This document shows, piece by piece, positions 10,223-19,631 of a DNA stretch of 53,251 nucleotides. Numbering within the stretch: position 1 is the first letter of the stretch; every line of letters starts with the position of its first letter. The translations under genes and the position numbers were made by a program. The notes beneath the pieces are model-generated. The model made no database searches, was not told where the DNA came from, and worked only from the letters and a program-made list of their open reading frames with translations. The DNA lies in contig JAHXIV010000080.1 in the NCBI GenBank assembly GCA_025655455.1, positions 1 through 53,251 of the forward strand. Reading direction: 5' to 3'. This DNA comes from a gamma proteobacterium symbiont of Taylorina sp. (GTDB lineage: Bacteria > Pseudomonadota > Gammaproteobacteria > GRL18).

Positions 10223-11535
10223 TGCCTTTAAAATCTTTATCATCAGGATTTAGAAAATATCTTGCCAATGTCTCATGGCTGGCATTTGAACAAGCTGTTC
10301 GTTTAGGAACAGCTTTAGTGGTTGGTGTTCTGGTTGCCCGATATCTGGGACCAGAAGCTTTTGGTGAACTTAATTTTGCCATTAGTTTTGCAGGTTTGTT
10401 TGCTGCTTTTAGTACACTGGGTCTGGATAACCTTGTTGTTAAAAAACTGGTTAGAGACACAGAAAATGTTGAGAAAATTTTAGGCACAACTTTTGCCCTA
10501 AAGCTCTTGGGTGCCCTGCTTGGTTTTATTTTTGTCAGTCTTTTCTTGCAATTGCCGCAGATTAAGGCCAATGATAGTATTGTTTATATTATTGCAGCCA
10601 TTGCATTTTTTCAGGCCAGTAATAATATTGATTTCTTTTTCCAGGCAAAAACAAAAAATAAGTATGTGGCGCGGGTTAAAATGGTGCAAACTTCACTGTT
10701 TGCTCTGACTCGAATTGTTTTAATTGTGATTGAGAGTGATCTAATCTGGTTTGCCTGGGCTTATTTGCTGGATGCTATCGTTCTTGCTCTGGGCTTATTG
10801 TTTGTTTTTTATAAGCATAGTCATTACTCTTTTTCATCCTGGCGCTGGGATCAATCTTTAGCAGTTTCTTTATTGAAAAGTTCATGGCCGCTAATTTTAT
10901 CTTCTCTGGTTATCTCAGTCTATATGAAAATTGACCAGGTCATGCTGCAGTATTTTATAGGTTTACCGGCCGTTGGTCTTTATGCTGCTGCCTCTCGCTT
11001 AAGTGAAATACCTTATGTGATCCCCATTATTATTGTTACCGCACTATTTCCTGCCATTATTAATGCCAGAAAAACATCCCCTGCACTTTATGAGAAACGT
11101 ATGCGTCATCTCTATTCATTAATGTTTACAATTGCATTGCTGGTTATTTTACCAGTCACTTTCTTATCTGACTGGATTATAGGATTTTTATATGGTATTG
11201 AGTTTTCTGGCTCTGCAGAGGTATTACAAATACATATCTGGACCTGTATTTTTGTTTTTTGGGGACTGGCGATGAGTCGCTGGGTATTGGCAGAAAAATT
11301 ACAAAAAACAGAGTTTTATTATCAGTTTGCAGGAATGGTCACAAATATTATTTTAAATACAATCCTTATTCCGGAATTTGGGATTAGCGGTGCAGCCTGG
11401 TCTACTTTAGTCTCACAATTTGCAGCTAATTTGTGTTATCCTGCCTTATTTGGAAGGCAATTTCGTTTACAAATCAAGTACCAGATTATTTCGATTAATT
11501 TTGTTCGCTGGTTGTTTAAAACAAAAGTATTGTAG
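10222..11535 (+). CDS. Polysaccharide flippase (Wzx-like, MATE/MOP superfamily)
   Basis: It probably flips lipid-linked glycan units across the inner membrane. The 437-residue protein has about twelve to fourteen membrane segments. The N-terminal GVLVARYLGPEAFGELNFA is the common signature of polysaccharide biosynthesis (PST/Wzx) proteins, and MKIDQVMLQYF is the usual segment in helix 7. The start overlaps the preceding stop by one base. Confidence 0.9.
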   Translation: MPLKSLSSGFRKYLANVSWLAFEQAVRLGTALVVGVLVARYLGPEAFGELNFAISFAGLFAAFSTLGLDNLVVKKLVRDTENVEKILGTTFALKLLGALLGFIFVSLFLQLPQIKANDSIVYIIAAIAFFQASNNIDFFFQAKTKNKYVARVKMVQTSLFALTRIVLIVIESDLIWFAWAYLLDAIVLALGLLFVFYKHSHYSFSSWRWDQSLAVSLLKSSWPLILSSLVISVYMKIDQVMLQYFIGLPAVGLYAAASRLSEIPYVIPIIIVTALFPAIINARKTSPALYEKRMRHLYSLMFTIALLVILPVTFLSDWIIGFLYGIEFSGSAEVLQIHIWTCIFVFWGLAMSRWVLAEKLQKTEFYYQFAGMVTNIILNTILIPEFGISGAAWSTLVSQFAANLCYPALFGRQFRLQIKYQIISINFVRWLFKTKVL

Positions 11536-11559
11536 TTTTTTTATACCGGGCAGCTAAAT

Positions 11560-12495
11560 ATGTTTAATACTGCAATTTTATTTATGATCTTTAATCGACC
11601 TGACACCACAGAGCAGGTTTTTGATGAAATAAGAAAAATTAAACCCGCCAGGCTTTATGTAGCTGCCGATGGTGCCAGAAATGGAGTTACCGGCGAGGAT
11701 CAAAAAACAGCACAAGTCAGAAAAATTATTACTAATATCAACTGGGATTGTGAATTAAAAACTCTTTATCGGGATAAAAACCTGGGATGCAAAACTGCGC
11801 CAGCCAGTGCTATTGACTGGTTTTTTGAGCATGAAGAAGAGGGAATTATTCTGGAAGATGACTGTTTGCCTAATCAGAGTTTTTTTTATTTTTGTGAACA
11901 GATGTTACAACGATATCGTGAAGATGAGAGAATTTGGCATATTTCCGGTTCAAATTATCAAAATGGTTTAAAACGTGGAGATTCTAGTTATTATTTTTCA
12001 ATGTATTGTCTAATTTGGGGATGGGCAACCTGGAAAAGAGCCTGGCAGTATTATGATGTGAGCATTGCTTCATACCCTGATTTTGTAAAAAAAAATAAGA
12101 TTAAGCAATTATTTAAGAGCAGGCAACTTCAAAAGCACTGGTTGGAACAGTTTAGACTGGTTTATGAAAATAAACTGGACGCCTGGGATCATCAATTGAC
12201 CTATGCTATGTTGAATCATTCAGGACTGTCTATTATTCCTAATGTCAATTTGATTTCAAATATTGGCTTTGGGGCAGGTGCGACACATACTATTGATGCA
12301 AACAGCAGATTTTCTGACATTAAGTCAGTAGAAATTCATGATATCATCCACCCGGAATTTATTATTCAAGATCAGATTGCTGATGACTACTCATCAAAAT
12401 ATGTTGTTATTCCTCCCCTTCTCTCAAGACTTAGAGTCAAAGTGGGTAAAATCCTGCGCCAAATAGGTCTGATAAAATCTGATGACCATTCTTAG
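11560..12495 (+). CDS. GT2-like glycosyltransferase (HlpA-type nucleotide-sugar transferase)
   Basis: It likely transfers a sugar during glycan assembly. The N-terminal FNRPDTTEQVFDEI, the YRDKNLGC segment and IILEDDCLPN (a D-D-x-like metal site near residue 100) are typical of the group often labelled HlpA or GNT-I-like transferases. LIWGWATWKRAW in the middle is characteristic of these proteins. The length is 311 residues. It overlaps the next gene by 14 bp. The sugar specificity is unknown. Confidence 0.78.
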   Translation: MFNTAILFMIFNRPDTTEQVFDEIRKIKPARLYVAADGARNGVTGEDQKTAQVRKIITNINWDCELKTLYRDKNLGCKTAPASAIDWFFEHEEEGIILEDDCLPNQSFFYFCEQMLQRYREDERIWHISGSNYQNGLKRGDSSYYFSMYCLIWGWATWKRAWQYYDVSIASYPDFVKKNKIKQLFKSRQLQKHWLEQFRLVYENKLDAWDHQLTYAMLNHSGLSIIPNVNLISNIGFGAGATHTIDANSRFSDIKSVEIHDIIHPEFIIQDQIADDYSSKYVVIPPLLSRLRVKVGKILRQIGLIKSDDHS

Positions 12496-13627
12496 AACTA
12501 TTATTAAAGAATTATATTATTTTCTTGATATTCTGGTCAAACTATTCCCTGTCAGGCAAACCAATAAAATTGTGTTAATCAAAAGCAATGAAATAGGTGA
12601 TTTTGTTTTATGGCTGGCCAGTGCCCGGCATTATAAAAAAATTTATAGAAAGAGAAAAATTGTTGTGATTGCTAATGCTTCCTGGGCAGAATTATTAATT
12701 CGGGAAGATATTTTTGATAAGGTAATTGTATTAAAAACCTGGCGTTTTCGAGTCAATTTATTTTATCGTCTCAAAAAATTGTTTGAGATTAGAAATACAG
12801 GCGCTAAAACAATTGTTAACCTGCTTTATTCAAAAGATTTATACCTGAGTGATACAATTGTTCGTTGCAGCGGAGCAAAAGAGCGCATTGGGATCTTAGG
12901 AGATTCCAGCAATTATGAGTTGCCTCGTGATCGTCCCAGAGGTGAGAAACATTATACTCAATTATTAAAAATTGATATCAGTGGACTTCATGAGTTTGAA
13001 ATTAATCAACAATTACAACTTCTCTTATCAAAAAAAGAATTTCCTTTAGATTACCCTTGCCTTCAATATCAGAAAAATTTCTCAGCCCCACCCTATTATG
13101 TTTTATTTCCTGGTGCCGGAGGTAGAAACAGACAGTGGCCAGTAGAAAATTTTTCAGAAATGGCACGATGGATTTATAACAAAACAGGAATGTCCGGTAT
13201 TATATGTGGTTTGCAAAATGAGCAGTCTCTGGCAGAAACCTTAATGAATAAAGCTCAGGTGCCATTACTTAATTTAGCAGGCAAAACAGATTTAACCGAA
13301 TTTGTTGATAAAATTGCTAATGCTCAATTTGTGCTCAGTAATGATACCAGTGCAATTCATATTGCCTGTGCCGCCAATACACCTTCAGTGGCAATTCTAG
13401 GCGGAGGGCATTTTGGACGATTTTTACCCTATGTTAAAATTCCAGATAAAAAGAAGCTCTTGCCTGCCATTGTATTTCATAAAATGGATTGTTTTGGCTG
13501 TGAGTGGAATTGTAATTTTGTAAAATTTGATGAGTTGGTGCCTTGTGTAGAAAAAGTAACAATATCTGGGGTTGAGAAAATTCTAATGCCATTGTTAAAA
13601 GAAATACACCTTTCTGATAAGTATTGA
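12482..13627 (+). CDS. Glycosyltransferase family 9 (heptosyltransferase-like)
   Basis: This GT-B fold transferase resembles ADP-heptose:LPS heptosyltransferases. The N-terminal IVLIKSNEIGDFVLWLAS, the PGAGGRNRQWPVENF motif and SNDTSAIHIACAANTPSVAI in the C-terminal nucleotide-binding half are diagnostic of GT9. The length is 381 residues. It starts within the previous gene (14-bp overlap). Whether it acts on LPS core or on the glycan of this locus is open. Confidence 0.87.
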   Translation: MTILRTIIKELYYFLDILVKLFPVRQTNKIVLIKSNEIGDFVLWLASARHYKKIYRKRKIVVIANASWAELLIREDIFDKVIVLKTWRFRVNLFYRLKKLFEIRNTGAKTIVNLLYSKDLYLSDTIVRCSGAKERIGILGDSSNYELPRDRPRGEKHYTQLLKIDISGLHEFEINQQLQLLLSKKEFPLDYPCLQYQKNFSAPPYYVLFPGAGGRNRQWPVENFSEMARWIYNKTGMSGIICGLQNEQSLAETLMNKAQVPLLNLAGKTDLTEFVDKIANAQFVLSNDTSAIHIACAANTPSVAILGGGHFGRFLPYVKIPDKKKLLPAIVFHKMDCFGCEWNCNFVKFDELVPCVEKVTISGVEKILMPLLKEIHLSDKY

Positions 13628-13659
13628 CTCAAATACTGCAACTAAACTATACTCTAAGC

Positions 13660-13912
13660 ATGACAACAATTACATTTGATACTTTAAAATTTTCTGAACG
13701 TCTTATTAATTCAGGTATGCCTGAAAAACAGGCTAAAGCATTAGCAGAAGCCCAGGCAGAAATTAATGAAGCAAATTGGAGAGCTTGTTACTAAATCTGA
13801 TCTTAAAAATGAAATAGCACCCATTCATTCTGATATTCGTTTAATTAAATGGATGCTTGCATTGATTATTATTACAACTGTTGTCCCAGCCTTAAAGTCT
13901 CTATTCACCTAA
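13660..13912 (+). pseudogene. Frameshifted DUF1640/CCDC90-like small coiled-coil membrane protein
   Basis: The first frame reads MTTITFDTLKFSERL, then GMPEKQAKALAEAQAEINEA, and stops at TAA about 13797. The next frame continues IGELVTKSDLKNE, then HSDIRLIKWMLALII (a membrane helix), to TAA 13912. Joined, they match the layout of DUF1640-type proteins: a TFDTLKF start, a QAKAL coiled coil, a TKSDL linker and a C-terminal helix. A 2-base deletion (or 1-base gain) near 13770 splits it. Read errors can produce this, so the break needs confirming in reads. Confidence 0.7.
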
Positions 13913-13934
13913 ACAAAGATTTACAAAAGACACT

Positions 13935-13955
13935 ATGCCGTTTGACTCAGTTCCC
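13935..13955 (-). repeat. Degenerate dispersed repeat overlapping a gene start
   Basis: ATGCCGTTTGACTCAGTTCCC differs at four positions from ATGCCATTTGACTCCGGCCCC at 39688-39708. It supplies the start codon and MPFDSVP of the GT2 gene. Confidence 0.5.
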
Positions 13956-14720
13956 TGTCCAATACTTTCGGTTATCATTCCTGTATTAAATAATGTAAAA
14001 CAATTTTCTACTCTGATTGAAACATTAATTAGTTATGACAATCATAAAATAGAGATTATTGTTATTGATGGAGGATCAGATGACGGCACTGTAGATGCAA
14101 TAAAAAAACATGAAAATTCCATTACTTATTGGGAAACAGGGCTGGACAAAGGGATTGCTGATGCATTTAATCGTGGAATTGAACAAGCACAGGGGCAGTT
14201 AATTGCGATTCTCAATAGTGATGATTATTGGGATGATAATACATTAGACTATATTTTATCTGCTTTTAAAGAAAAACCTGATGCTGATATTTATTATGGC
14301 GATTTGAGATTTGTTGATGAAGAAAAGAGTGAAAGTTATATCAAAAAACCTAATCTAAAACGTATGAAGTATCGAATGAATATTTTTCATCCTGCTATGT
14401 TTATTACACAAAAGGCCTATCAGAAAATCGGTGTCTACAGACTTGATTATCATTATGCAATGGATTCAGAGTGGTGTCATCGTGCTCTTGAATCAGAATT
14501 AAATTTTTATTATATTCCCCATGTTTTGACTTCTATGCGCCTGGGTGGCGTGAGTGATCTTCATTTTAAGAAAAGTATCAGTGAATATAGAAAGTCAGTT
14601 GTTTTTCATCATTTAACGTCTTCTATTGAAGCTGGGATTTATTTTTATTTTTTCCTTTTTATGCGATATTTGATGAATAATCGGTTGGTATGGAAGATTG
14701 TCAGAGTGCTGACCAAGTGA
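13935..14720 (+). CDS. Glycosyltransferase family 2
   Basis: This GT-A transferase of 261 residues has the N-terminal Rossmann strand SVIIPVLNN, the IIVIDGGSDDGTVD motif and ILNSDDYWDD as the D-x-D-like metal site. TGLDKGIADAFNRGIEQA is typical of the PGL/WcaA-type subgroup. A membrane-prone segment sits near the C-terminus. The start is odd: ATG and the first residues MPFDSVP come from a copy of the dispersed repeat, upstream of the usual family start at PILSVIIP. No strong ribosome site precedes it. Confidence 0.88.
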   Translation: MPFDSVPCPILSVIIPVLNNVKQFSTLIETLISYDNHKIEIIVIDGGSDDGTVDAIKKHENSITYWETGLDKGIADAFNRGIEQAQGQLIAILNSDDYWDDNTLDYILSAFKEKPDADIYYGDLRFVDEEKSESYIKKPNLKRMKYRMNIFHPAMFITQKAYQKIGVYRLDYHYAMDSEWCHRALESELNFYYIPHVLTSMRLGGVSDLHFKKSISEYRKSVVFHHLTSSIEAGIYFYFFLFMRYLMNNRLVWKIVRVLTK

Positions 14721-14726
14721 AGATGT

Positions 14727-14740
14727 GTGTTAGGTGTTAG
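14727..14740 (+). repeat. Two tandem GTGTTAG heptamers
   Basis: Just after the GT2 stop there are two exact copies of GTGTTAG. The same heptamer occurs three times at 25609-25629. Confidence 0.6.
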
Positions 14741-14788
14741 GTAAAAAGCTAATGTAAGATCAAGGGTAAGGATGAGAGAATTATTTTT

Positions 14789-15883
14789 ATGAGCGGACAG
14801 GATAATGAGGGAATATTTCTTTATGATTTTTTGCTTGTTAAAGGAGGAGCTGAATCATTGGGAATTACTTTGGTTAAGGGCTTACAAAAGTATGATTTTT
14901 GTGTGGCATTTAGTGATGCTTCAATTTTTTCAGAGGTTGAACGAAAGCAACTCAATCTCATCGAACTAACTCATTTTACAGCTATTATGGGCTGGCAATC
15001 TATTAAGTCTATTTTTGCATTTAGATATAAAAGCAACTTTATCAAAGATTATAAACAGGTTATTTATAGTGGAATTTATTCTCCTGTTGCCGTAAAAAAT
15101 CATCCTAAGGGGCAAAATATTCTTTATTGTCATACTCCTCCGCGTTTTGTCTACGATTTAAAGGATTATTATTTACAGCAAGTGATCTGGTGGAAAAGAC
15201 CTTTATTGAAAATGCTGAGTGTTTATGTGAAGTATCATTATGAGCAGGCTCTTACTCAAATGGATATCATTATTGCTAATTCAGAGAATGTAAGAGGACG
15301 CATTAAATACTATTTGGGAAAAGATTCTATTGTCATCTACCCTCCAATTGCAGTTGCTCAATTTAACTGGATAGAACAGGGCGATTATTATCTTTCATTG
15401 TCACGGCTTGAACCTTATAAGCGGGTAGAATTAATTGTTCGCAGCTTTTTGGCCATGCCTGACAAAAAACTGATTGTGGCTTCCGGTGGTAGTGATTTGG
15501 AAAGGCTGAAAAATCTGGCAAAAAATTATACTAATATTGAATTTACCGGCTGGTGTGATACTCAGCAACTACAGGAACTCATAGGGCGATGCATTGCCAC
15601 GATTTATATTCCACCCGACGAGGATTTTGGTATGTCACCGGTTGAATCAATGGCCGCAGGCAAACCAGTCATTGGCGTAGCTGAGGGTGGCTTATTGGAA
15701 ACCATTATTCATGAGGAAACAGGTTTATTAATTTCAACTGAAATCAGCAAAGAATTGTTGATTAATGCTGTCAGTAGGATGACAAAGAAAAAGGCTCTGA
15801 CAATGCGTAAAGCTTGTGAAGCAAGAGCTCAGCTTTTTAGAACAGAAGTTTTTGTTAAAAAGATGAAAGCTGTATTAGGATAA
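14789..15883 (+). CDS. Glycosyltransferase family 4 (WbaZ/mannosyltransferase-like)
   Basis: This GT-B retaining transferase of 364 residues starts with YDFLLVKGGAESL, the glycine-rich acceptor loop. It carries LYCHTPPRFVYDL, a hallmark of the WbaZ-like group. The C-terminal half has RLEPYKRVELIVRSF, FTGWCDTQQLQEL and the E-x7-E-type donor site in PDEDFGMSPVESMAAGKPVI. It probably adds mannose or a related sugar from GDP- or UDP-donors; specificity is inferred. It is the last forward gene of the locus. Confidence 0.88.
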   Translation: MSGQDNEGIFLYDFLLVKGGAESLGITLVKGLQKYDFCVAFSDASIFSEVERKQLNLIELTHFTAIMGWQSIKSIFAFRYKSNFIKDYKQVIYSGIYSPVAVKNHPKGQNILYCHTPPRFVYDLKDYYLQQVIWWKRPLLKMLSVYVKYHYEQALTQMDIIIANSENVRGRIKYYLGKDSIVIYPPIAVAQFNWIEQGDYYLSLSRLEPYKRVELIVRSFLAMPDKKLIVASGGSDLERLKNLAKNYTNIEFTGWCDTQQLQELIGRCIATIYIPPDEDFGMSPVESMAAGKPVIGVAEGGLLETIIHEETGLLISTEISKELLINAVSRMTKKKALTMRKACEARAQLFRTEVFVKKMKAVLG

Positions 15884-15906
15884 ACCTGGAAAACAGCTCT
15901 TAGCTT

Positions 15907-15923
15907 CCCCTTTAAAAAAGGGG
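15907..15923. terminator. Weak hairpin between convergent genes
   Basis: CCCCTTT-AAA-AAAGGGG lies between the forward GT4 gene and the reverse TPR gene. It is short and lacks a clear T-run; it may end transcription from either side. Confidence 0.3.
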
Positions 15924-15972
15924 CGATATAAAACAAGAAATATTGGAGTTTGGCAAGCACCTCGATAAATAT

Positions 15973-17784
15973 TTATTTTTTATTAAGCTGTTGTGTATAA
16001 AGAAGCGCTGCTTTATGTTTCGGGTTCTTGCTTAACACCTCTAATAAAAGTTTTCTGGCTTTATTGTGCTGCTTTCTTTGTAAATAAATAGCTGCCAGGT
16101 TGGCTTTTGCATCCAGATAGTTCGGGAGAAATTTCAAAGCTGCCAGCAGGCTTTTTTGTGCTTCGTCAAATTGACCCATTTTTACCTGACGGTTTCCTTT
16201 CATATAATAAAAAACACCGCGATCATGCCATGAAAGTTGTTTGACAGGGATTAGTCCTTCAAAATGGAGTGCTTTTTTCATTTGGTTTGTATAGAGTAGA
16301 GCAAAGTAGGTATTTAAAAATGTTGTAGGTAATGCATTGACTTCGTTTCCATTACGACCCAGATTGAGAGCTTGAGCAAAACTTTGCAGTGCCTCGTTAA
16401 ACTTTTTCTCTTTTAAATAATATTTCCCCAGATCTGCCCATACCCGTTCCTTGTTTGGACTGTGTTGTGTTTCATTTTGATAGAATTCAATTGGATTATT
16501 CCATATGGTATTACGAGTGAAAGTAAACCAGGCAAGCCATATAATAAAAGCAAGCATAGCAATAAAGACTATTTTCTGTAGATTTTTTTGCTGCCATAAC
16601 TGATAAGTGAGCATGGCAAGCATAATAGATAAGCCCATGTTGGGAAGGTAAGTACGGTGTTCAAAAACCAGATCGGGTATTGGTACAATACTGGACTCGA
16701 CCAGATGAGCAAGGTAATAGAAAAGCACAGAAAAAAAGATAATCGAATGCTGTTTACGATATAAAAAAGCAACGGCTAGTACAATAATGTGAGCAATGAG
16801 AGAACTGATCACCTTAAGTGAAAATATTGTTTGAGATACCGGGTAATCATAATCAAGATGTAGATCGGTAGGTATAAAAAACTGAATAATATAGTGCCAG
16901 ACCACCAGTACCTGGGTAGAAAAATATTGCTCCCGGGTTAGTGATGCAGTTTGCAGGCTGCGGGTGAGTTCATCCAGTTGTGCCAGTGTCAAATCAAAAA
17001 AACGATACACAAACAATGCAAAAGCAATTAAGACAGGCACAGCTATTAACAGTAGTTTTTTCCACTGTGACCTATTTAGATTTTGAAAGAAAATTACTTC
17101 AATCAGTAAAATTGCAGCCGGCAATGTTGCTGTATTTTGTTTAGTGAAAAAAGCCAGTCCCGCAAAAAGTGCTGTAAATAGAAAAAACCATGGTTTATGA
17201 GTCAATCGTGCGTAGCTATAACTACCTAAGGCGAATATATAAAACATTGCGGCCATCGAACTCAGACGCTGTACAATATAGGTAACAGATTGTGTTTGCT
17301 GCGGGGCAATCAAAAAAAGCAGAGCGGCCAGAAATGGAATCGTGTATAAATAAAGCGTATTGGTGGTTTCCTGTCTGTCTGTATTGAGTGTTTGCAAAAG
17401 TATCCGGGTCAGCAGGAAAACTCCAATGCCTGCTAGAAAATGAATTATAAAATTCACCAGATGATAACCAAATGTTGACTCGCCTCCCAATGAATAATTA
17501 AAAGCAAAACTCAGATAACCAATAAAACGAGGAAAGTAAAAACCCCAGATACTGGCAAGCTGAGTAACATCATGAATGGCGGTATTTTCAACAATTGAGG
17601 GATAGTCATCAAGGTAAAATGGTACAGAAAAACTGGGAAAATAAACAATCAGGGTGAAAACAAACAGAGTAAAGAATAATACCAGGATATTTTTTAGATA
17701 AGGAGTTAAATTCTCAAAAGTAAAACTATTATCTTCCTGTTCAATTACACGATATCCTTCTTTAATCATTATGATTTCCTGCAT
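15973..17784 (-). CDS. TMTC-like polytopic membrane protein with C-terminal TPR repeats
   Basis: The 603-residue protein has about ten to eleven membrane helices and then three to four TPR units (from about residue 440: WADLGKYYLKEKKFNEALQS, then GQFDEAQKSLLAALKFLPNY). The first loop FYLDDYPSIVENTAI, followed by FNYSLGG and FHLVNF-like segments, resembles the DD-motif region of GT-C enzymes such as PMT and TMTC proteins. It may transfer a sugar from a polyprenyl carrier; this is inference. The start overlaps the end of the DUF2304 gene by 23 bp, and the three reverse genes form one operon with the DPM1-like transferase, which would make the polyprenyl-linked donor. Confidence 0.75.
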   Translation of the reverse strand: MQEIIMIKEGYRVIEQEDNSFTFENLTPYLKNILVLFFTLFVFTLIVYFPSFSVPFYLDDYPSIVENTAIHDVTQLASIWGFYFPRFIGYLSFAFNYSLGGESTFGYHLVNFIIHFLAGIGVFLLTRILLQTLNTDRQETTNTLYLYTIPFLAALLFLIAPQQTQSVTYIVQRLSSMAAMFYIFALGSYSYARLTHKPWFFLFTALFAGLAFFTKQNTATLPAAILLIEVIFFQNLNRSQWKKLLLIAVPVLIAFALFVYRFFDLTLAQLDELTRSLQTASLTREQYFSTQVLVVWHYIIQFFIPTDLHLDYDYPVSQTIFSLKVISSLIAHIIVLAVAFLYRKQHSIIFFSVLFYYLAHLVESSIVPIPDLVFEHRTYLPNMGLSIMLAMLTYQLWQQKNLQKIVFIAMLAFIIWLAWFTFTRNTIWNNPIEFYQNETQHSPNKERVWADLGKYYLKEKKFNEALQSFAQALNLGRNGNEVNALPTTFLNTYFALLYTNQMKKALHFEGLIPVKQLSWHDRGVFYYMKGNRQVKMGQFDEAQKSLLAALKFLPNYLDAKANLAAIYLQRKQHNKARKLLLEVLSKNPKHKAALLYTQQLNKK

Positions 17785-18178
17785 CTTCGTAATTGATATT
17801 TGTGGGGATATCAGGTGAAGCTTTGCTCCTTTTATTGCTCTTATACTGATGCAGATCAGCTTCTAAAATACCTACTTTTTGTGTGAGGCGCAACAACTTC
17901 CGCTCCTGTTTTGAACGGTCAATATCCATAATAAACATTTTTATCAATAAAAAAGTAAATGCAATAATAATTGCAAGAATAGGTGGGTAGCTAACGTCCA
18001 GTTTATAGGCCAGTTGATCAACTATTGCCGGTGAAAAACCGACAATAGCAGAAATAATTCCTACAATAATCCAGCCAAAGGCATACTTTACATGCATATG
18101 ATCTTTACGGATCAACCATACAATAAAAAAAGCGATAAACAGACCAATAAATGCGGTAATAAACAGGTAAATTTTCAT
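17762..18178 (-). CDS. DUF2304 small membrane protein
   Basis: This 138-residue protein has three hydrophobic segments (about residues 3-23, 32-52 and 65-85) and a charged coiled-coil tail. WLIRKDHMHVKYAFGWI is the typical DUF2304 region. Genes of this family regularly sit beside DPM1-like glycosyltransferases, as here: it lies 5 bp downstream of one. It may tether or regulate the transferase; that role is inferred from context. Confidence 0.8.
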   Translation of the reverse strand: MKIYLFITAFIGLFIAFFIVWLIRKDHMHVKYAFGWIIVGIISAIVGFSPAIVDQLAYKLDVSYPPILAIIIAFTFLLIKMFIMDIDRSKQERKLLRLTQKVGILEADLHQYKSNKRSKASPDIPTNINYEDAGNHND

Positions 18179-18183
18179 TGTAC

Positions 18184-18888
18184 TTAAGATTTTAATCGTT
18201 TAACTGGAGTGATCTTTGAGAAACAGAGTAAAGATGTATACATCATATAATAAATCACCTGAAACCAGGAACTGAAAATACGTGATTTCCCCTCAGTCCG
18301 GCATGACATAGTGGTTTCAATTTCAGTTATGGATAAATTGTGCTGCGTAAGCAGTAATAATACGCCAACATCCTGATATTCTAATAAAGTGGCTTGTCTT
18401 GATGCAAGCACTAACATAGCGGATCGGTTATAGAGCCTGAAGCCGGATGTGAGGTCATTAAAATTAAACCCTGCAACGTGCTTAAAAAAACTCCATGCTA
18501 TTTGCCTGTTCAAACTGCCTCTCTGGACATAGGATGCAATAATCACATCATCATCCTCCGCTGCATTCAACAAGTCAGGCAATGTTTCACAAGAATGCTG
18601 ACCATCTGCATCCATTGATATGACATAATTGTAACGATGCTTTAAAGCATAACGAATGCCTGCTTGAGTTGCATTCCAGGCACCAATATTAAAAGTAAGA
18701 GGAATAACGACTGCTCCAAATTGACGAGCTATCTTAATAGTACTATCTGCACTGCCATCATCGATAACCAGAACATTAAAACCTTTGTTAATGACATCCT
18801 GTATAACACTAGCAATGGTTTTTTCTTCATTCATTGCCGGAATAATAACCAGGCATTGAGACTGTTTTATCTGGAAGGCGGCGTTCAT
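18184..18888 (-). CDS. GT2 glycosyltransferase, polyprenyl-phosphate (DPM1-like) type
   Basis: It has 234 residues. The N-terminal CLVIIPAMNEEKTIASVI, the VIDDGSADST motif and ISMDADGQHSCE (the DAD metal site) are classic for dolichol/undecaprenyl-phosphate sugar synthases. LTSGFRLYNRSAM is the conserved acceptor loop. No C-terminal membrane helices follow, so membrane attachment may come from the DUF2304 neighbour. It is the first gene of the reverse operon that ends in the TMTC-like protein. Confidence 0.88.
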   Translation of the reverse strand: MNAAFQIKQSQCLVIIPAMNEEKTIASVIQDVINKGFNVLVIDDGSADSTIKIARQFGAVVIPLTFNIGAWNATQAGIRYALKHRYNYVISMDADGQHSCETLPDLLNAAEDDDVIIASYVQRGSLNRQIAWSFFKHVAGFNFNDLTSGFRLYNRSAMLVLASRQATLLEYQDVGVLLLLTQHNLSITEIETTMSCRTEGKSRIFSSWFQVIYYMMYTSLLCFSKITPVKRLKS

Positions 18889-18931
18889 TTTTTTTCTATT
18901 TTTTTTGAACTACTCATCAAGAGCCTTGCTA

Positions 18932-18956
18932 TATGATGCCCAGGAGAGGACTTGAA
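18932..18956 (-). repeat. Partial tRNA-Leu 3'-end copy (putative att site)
   Basis: TATGATGCCCAGGAGAGGAC followed by TTGAA equals the last part of tRNA-Leu(CAG) at 22004-22028 with one mismatch; 20 bases are identical without a gap. It has the same orientation as the tRNA and lies on its 3' side, as expected for the distal attachment site of an element integrated into a tRNA gene. Confidence 0.75.
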
Positions 18957-19123
18957 TTTCCCATTTTTTTAACCTCTCTTGAAAACATTGTAACCACCTG
19001 TAATCATTAAATTTTATTTAGAGAGGATTTTCAGGTTTTTAAACCTGTACATCCAGAATGTACTAGTTTTATAAATTCCCTGTATTTTAGCGTTGTGATT
19101 GCGCCACGTCAATCAACATGTAT

Positions 19124-19384
19124 TTACGAATGAACGATAAAACTATCACCCTCACCTTGGCACACATAAATTTTATCTTGATATTGATGAATTTTAGAGC
19201 CGCCAGTACTGGCATCTCTGATTGTAACGATTTCGCTCATGTGGTCTGCTAAGAACTCAAGCATCTTATCGGTTGATGTCGCTAATCGTCGGAGTCGGTT
19301 CTCCAGCGCTTTATATTGTTCTGGACTCATGGCTTCGATTTGATCTGAGGTTAGTTTCGAGTCGTCTGTTCTAAGTGTTGGCAT
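19124..19384 (-). CDS. Hypothetical small protein (86 residues)
   Basis: I do not recognise a family. The ATG at 19384 has a strong AAAGGAG ribosome site 8 bases upstream, so the gene is probably expressed. The N-terminal half (SDQIEAMSPEQYKALENRLR) is helical and acidic/basic, and the C-terminal half (GGSKIHQYQDKIYVCQGEG) looks like a small beta region. There is no signal peptide or membrane helix. It lies inside the putative tRNA-Leu island, which fits an accessory role. Confidence 0.6.
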   Translation of the reverse strand: MPTLRTDDSKLTSDQIEAMSPEQYKALENRLRRLATSTDKMLEFLADHMSEIVTIRDASTGGSKIHQYQDKIYVCQGEGDSFIVHS

Positions 19385-19631
19385 GAAGTAATACTCCTTT
19401 GAATTTCATTATATGAACCATTGGTATTAATGGTTTGTACTAGGAGTATAGACACGAGAAAGTTATTTTAATGATTTTTAAAATTAACCCGTGTTGGTGG
19501 TATTTTATTTTCAATCCGATGGTGGTTTATGAATTATTAAGTTATTAGAACACGTTCACAGACTGGCTAGAAGTATTGTGGTACGGTGAATTTACTTAAC
19601 TGACGATCATAAAATAGCTAAAGAGAAAGAA
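19385..19631. other. Divergent intergenic region in the island
   Basis: This 247-bp stretch lies between two divergent small genes. It must hold both promoters. I see no gene and no strong repeat. Confidence 0.4.
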
